DNA of 24,103 bases, from NCBI GenBank assembly GCA_009746045.1, contig RPFO01002309.1, positions 1 through 24,103 on the forward strand, read 5' to 3'. This document shows positions 21,650-24,103 of the stretch, one piece after another. The translations under genes were made by a program, and so were the position numbers. The first letter of the stretch is position 1, and each line of letters begins with the position of its first letter. Origin of the DNA: Mesostigma viride (lineage: Eukaryota > Streptophyta > Mesostigmatophyceae > Mesostigmatales > Mesostigmataceae). The notes under the pieces were generated by a model. That model worked only from the letters and a program-made list of their open reading frames with translations. It was not told the DNA's origin and searched no databases.

Positions 21650-22131
21650 ATAGTTCAGAGAATCTCTCTAGTCCCGTGGACTTGTGTACAATTAAAGAGT
21701 AATTATATTTTTAATGAAAACAATTCACACGAACATCATGTCTTATTTTCCATGCTTGCAATCAAAGTAAAATTAACAATTGCACACGTCCCAAGTGTCC
21801 AAATTTAATAATACTTAGCCGTTGAGACTTGGCAAAAATTTGAATTTGGCGCGGTTTTATATTTATACTTCTGGCGCCGTCACCACGGGAATGGCACGTG
21901 CCACGTGGCAGAATCCCGTGGACGTGCACCGGTCCGTACTCGCGCCGCGCCGTTCCGTATTTGCGCCGCGCTTATCCACAGGACGCGCGCGTCGCGCTCG
22001 CGCCGCGCTTATCCACAGGACGCGGACCAATCCCGTGGCAGCTGTGGATATCCCTTCGTCTATTAAGTCGCGAGACGCAACAACTCTCGCAGCTATCCTC
22101 CTCTCCATCCACCACTACCACGAAAACAGCT
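21650..22131. promoter_or_regulatory. Spacer with F-box-like gene promoter motifs, right arm
   Basis: The 3' end of the double-RING gene (ATTAAA 21691-21696) is followed by an AT-rich stretch with ACTTAGCCGTT. Next come CCACGGG at about 21884, CCCGTGG near 21915 and 22032, and two TTATCCACAGGACGCG words at 21972-21987 and 22009-22024 inside a larger direct repeat (GCGCCGCGCTTATCCACAGG). TATTAAG at 22061-22067, 71 bp before the ATG at 22132, is the best TATA-like element. A stronger TATATTTATAC at about 21858 is too far upstream unless the leader is long. Confidence 0.55.
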
Positions 22132-22850
22132 ATGGCTGACTCCGCGAAACCAGCTATGGCTGCCACCTTCGACAGCCTGCCTGCAGAAATCGTGCACCGC
22201 CTCGTGGAGCTCTCGTGGCCCAAACTGTGTGGAATCAACAAGGCCACGCAGGTCCAGTTTGAGAAGGTGAAAGAGGAAAAGACGATCGAAGCCACTGAGC
22301 TGCTGAATGCCATTGAGAAGGAGATTCAGATGCGCTCCCGCAGACGCCGAAGGAACCCTGGCGAGCTGCGCCACATGACTTCATGCGATCTCAAGATGTG
22401 CAAGCGGTTGCTGATTGGCAAGAAGCCCTATATCTTTCTCCGTCAAGCGAAGAGGTGGGTCGCCGAGGCTCACTGCTACAGGAAGCATCTGGCGTGCCTT
22501 GCCCAGAATGTGTTTGACAAGATGTTCTGGGCTGTCATCGTCTTCGGACACGACGCTGACCTTGTCGCTCACGAGTACATCAAGTCCGTGCCGGATCTCG
22601 AGAAGGAACGCACGGCAGAAGAGCACGGTCTCGAGCTCATCAATCGCATGAAGGAGGCGGTGCGCAAGGCCCTCGAGACAAGCGTGGCTCCTCACCACCG
22701 CCCCCCCGGATGCAGAAGATGGAGGAACTGTGCAATTGGGAGTTAGACGTGTGGAAGAACCAACTGGCCAATGGCTATGTCAGCTGCAGGGAGTGCAGCC
22801 TTTTGAAGCCAAGCCATGAACGGAGGAAGGCGCATGCGATGTACAAATAA
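22132..22850 (+). CDS. F-box-like small protein, right-arm copy with likely C-tract frameshift
   Basis: The start ATG is followed by an in-frame ATG eight codons later within a short direct repeat (CAGCTATGGCTG). Residues 13-40 (FDSLPAEIVHRLVELSW and on) resemble an F-box: LP-x-EI with spaced hydrophobics. F-box proteins bring substrates to SCF ubiquitin ligases; the match is weak and no repeat domain follows. A basic RSRRRRRN lies near residue 70, then a helical Cys/His-containing region. As sequenced the frame stops at 22746 (204 residues). The C7 run at about 22701-22707 is followed in the next frame by a well-formed segment with VSCREC-x6-H-x5-H ending at TAA 22850. One extra C would make 720 nt, 239 residues. 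Both arms carry C7. AATAAA at 22911-22916. Confidence 0.5.
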
Positions 22851-23399
22851 GTACTTCCACTCCTACATTGAGAAAAGGAGTGTTGAAATGATTACTGTAT
22901 TTTATTTTCTAATAAAAGCGTTTACGTAAACAAAGAGTCCTCACATCTCATGCATTATAAATAGGCCAATTAACAAATGCAATAGGTACGTAGCATATAC
23001 TGAGCATACAAAACAGGGTGCAAGTGACAGAATTCAAAAAGACTTAGCCGTTTAGGAGCTACACTTACTAGCACGGCCCCCTTAGTGCCCAGGACTTGGT
23101 GAAAATTCGGGACTTTGCACAGAAACACGCCTAACGCCGCGCCGGTACTGCGTACGACAGAAGTAAGGGCGTATGACACGGTGCTCGGGACTTGTGCAAA
23201 TTTAATTACTGACAAAGTACGCGCACTTGACCAATGCTAATTACTGTCAAAGTACCCACGGAGCGGTGCTAGGCACTGGGCCAATTGGCCCTTGCACAAT
23301 GCATGCTCGGCCCCTAGCCGCAATGCAAAGGAATTTATTAAGAATGGGTGGGATGAATTAAACTCCATAGCCGTCGACAGCAACTTGTAACGATCAAGG
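22851..23399. other. Spacer between F-box-like and acidic-protein genes (right arm)
   Basis: Mirror of 12379-12927. It contains the F-box-like gene's AATAAA (22911-22916), a TTTACGTAAA palindrome (22921-22930), TATAAATA at 22956-22963, an ACTTAGCCGTTT word, and two related AATTACTG(A/T)CAAAGTAC words near 23203 and 23239. The start of the acidic-protein gene at 23400 has no TATA box within 100 bp. Confidence 0.6.
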
Positions 23400-24103
23400 A
23401 TGAAAGACAACCTTGCAATTCTCATGAATCGTGCCAGTTACGAGACGATTCTCACGATATTCGGGAAGCGTCTCGACGATGATATTAAGTCGAAAAGAGA
23501 GAGAGGTGAACGTTGCAGAGAGGGGTGTGAGGGCGGACAATCGTGACAAGAAACGTGCTTCAGGCAGCAAGGCGCCTGCTGAAGATGCGAAGAATGACTC
23601 GTACGACCACTTTGATGTGTCCAAAATAATAGATGCAAAGATGGTCGACAATGTTGTTGAGCTCCTTGTGGAGTGGTTTTACACAGACGAGGAGAGGCAG
23701 AAGGCCAACCGCCAGGGCAAATCGCTCCAGCGTTTTGACTGGCTGCCAATCTCAAATTTTGAGCCTGGATGCAACGAGATGATCATCAATTTCTGCAACA
23801 CCTTCACTGGAACGCAGTCCGCCCAGTTTGCTAAGAAGTTTGGCACGAACCACGTTGCTATCAGAACGGCATGGATGGCTGTCATGCAGGAGAAGGCGGG
23901 GCAGGCGGAGGGGGGGAGCGAGCCTGCCTACAAGCGCACGAAGACCGAGCAGGTTTCGCGCGAGCGCACCCCTACAACCATTCCAAGCAAGCTCGGCGGG
24001 GAGAACCCCAAGAGCGCAGGCCACGGCCAGATGTTTGAGGATCCCCAGCGGGCTGCATGGCCTCGGGGCCAAAATTTTGCAAGGACCCCGTTTCCGAATG
24101 GCC
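23400..24103 (+). pseudogene. Acidic coiled-coil protein, right-arm copy, frameshifted and truncated
   Basis: Mirror of the intact gene 11464-12378, beginning at ATG 23400. An extra A in the run 23493-23496 (four instead of three) shifts the frame after about 31 codons. A further difference at 23564 would change Asp to Gly. The original frame resumes downstream and stays open until the window's end, where similarity to the left copy breaks down after 24056. The homopolymer position makes a sequencing error likely. Confidence 0.7.

Larger units (their letters stand above)
17890..24060 (-). repeat. Right arm of the inverted repeat
   Basis: Begins directly at the centre of GTCCTCAGAACGTTCTGAGGAC and mirrors 11719-17889 at over 99.8% by the differences I could list. 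Exact similarity stops at 24056, where the left arm continues with CGATGGCCATCGG and the right arm reads ATGGCCTCGG. The last 47 bases retain only patchy resemblance. Confidence 0.97.

Noticed and set aside
21972-22017. DnaA boxes (TTATCCACA) marking a bacterial-type origin
   Set aside because: The context is eukaryotic with introns and TATA boxes, and the words are part of a longer local repeat related to the CCACGGG motif.

Overview
This window looks like nuclear or giant-virus-like DNA from a eukaryote, most plausibly an alga, basal plant or other protist. It has GT-AG introns that restore reading frames, TATA boxes 70-85 bp upstream of start codons, AATAAA/ATTAAA signals after stop codons, GC-rich third positions in genes and AT-rich spacers. 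There are no ribosome-binding sites or operons. I cannot name the species. No rRNA, tRNA or CRISPR array was recognised.

Left half (1-11.4 kb): repeat-rich DNA carrying what may be one large mobile element. It opens with a 70-bp minisatellite (1-840) and a gene-poor AT-rich spacer to about 2.5 kb. A minus-strand, probably spliced gene follows (about 5109 to 2853). It encodes a Cys/His zinc-binding N-terminus and a coiled-coil/polyglutamine C-terminus containing a pure 67-triplet CAG/CTG run. Upstream of it lie a GTGAAGACG satellite (5264-5937) and an interleaved promoter-proximal repeat (5990-6440). Next comes a divergent plus-strand gene (6451-11182) for a large DUF7869-like, transposase-like protein. 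Its middle is a GC-rich 105-bp tandem array in which five single-G losses break an otherwise continuous frame.

Right half (about 11.7-24.06 kb): one enormous inverted repeat, two arms of about 6.17 kb meeting at 17889/17890 with no spacer. Each arm carries the same four genes. From the outside inward they are an acidic coiled-coil protein, a small F-box-like protein, a protein with two RING-like zinc clusters, and a spliced RING plus TRAF-type zinc-finger protein. I found six small differences between the arms, mostly homopolymer indels. One frameshifts the double-RING gene in the left arm and another frameshifts the acidic gene in the right arm. The palindrome could be a hairpin-closed end of a linear replicon, a true inverted duplication, or a fold-back sequencing or assembly artefact. 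Decayed similarity in the last 47 bases favours a contig end.

The most striking unexplained structure is in the spacer between the two divergently transcribed RING-type genes. Fifteen CCACGGG sites alternate strictly in orientation at about 30.6 bp spacing (19754-20188, mirrored at 15590-16025). The same motif recurs in spacers and UTRs across the palindrome and was not seen inside its coding regions, which suggests a shared DNA-binding regulator or a structural/replicative element. Three of the four palindrome genes resemble ubiquitin-ligase components and may form a co-regulated set.
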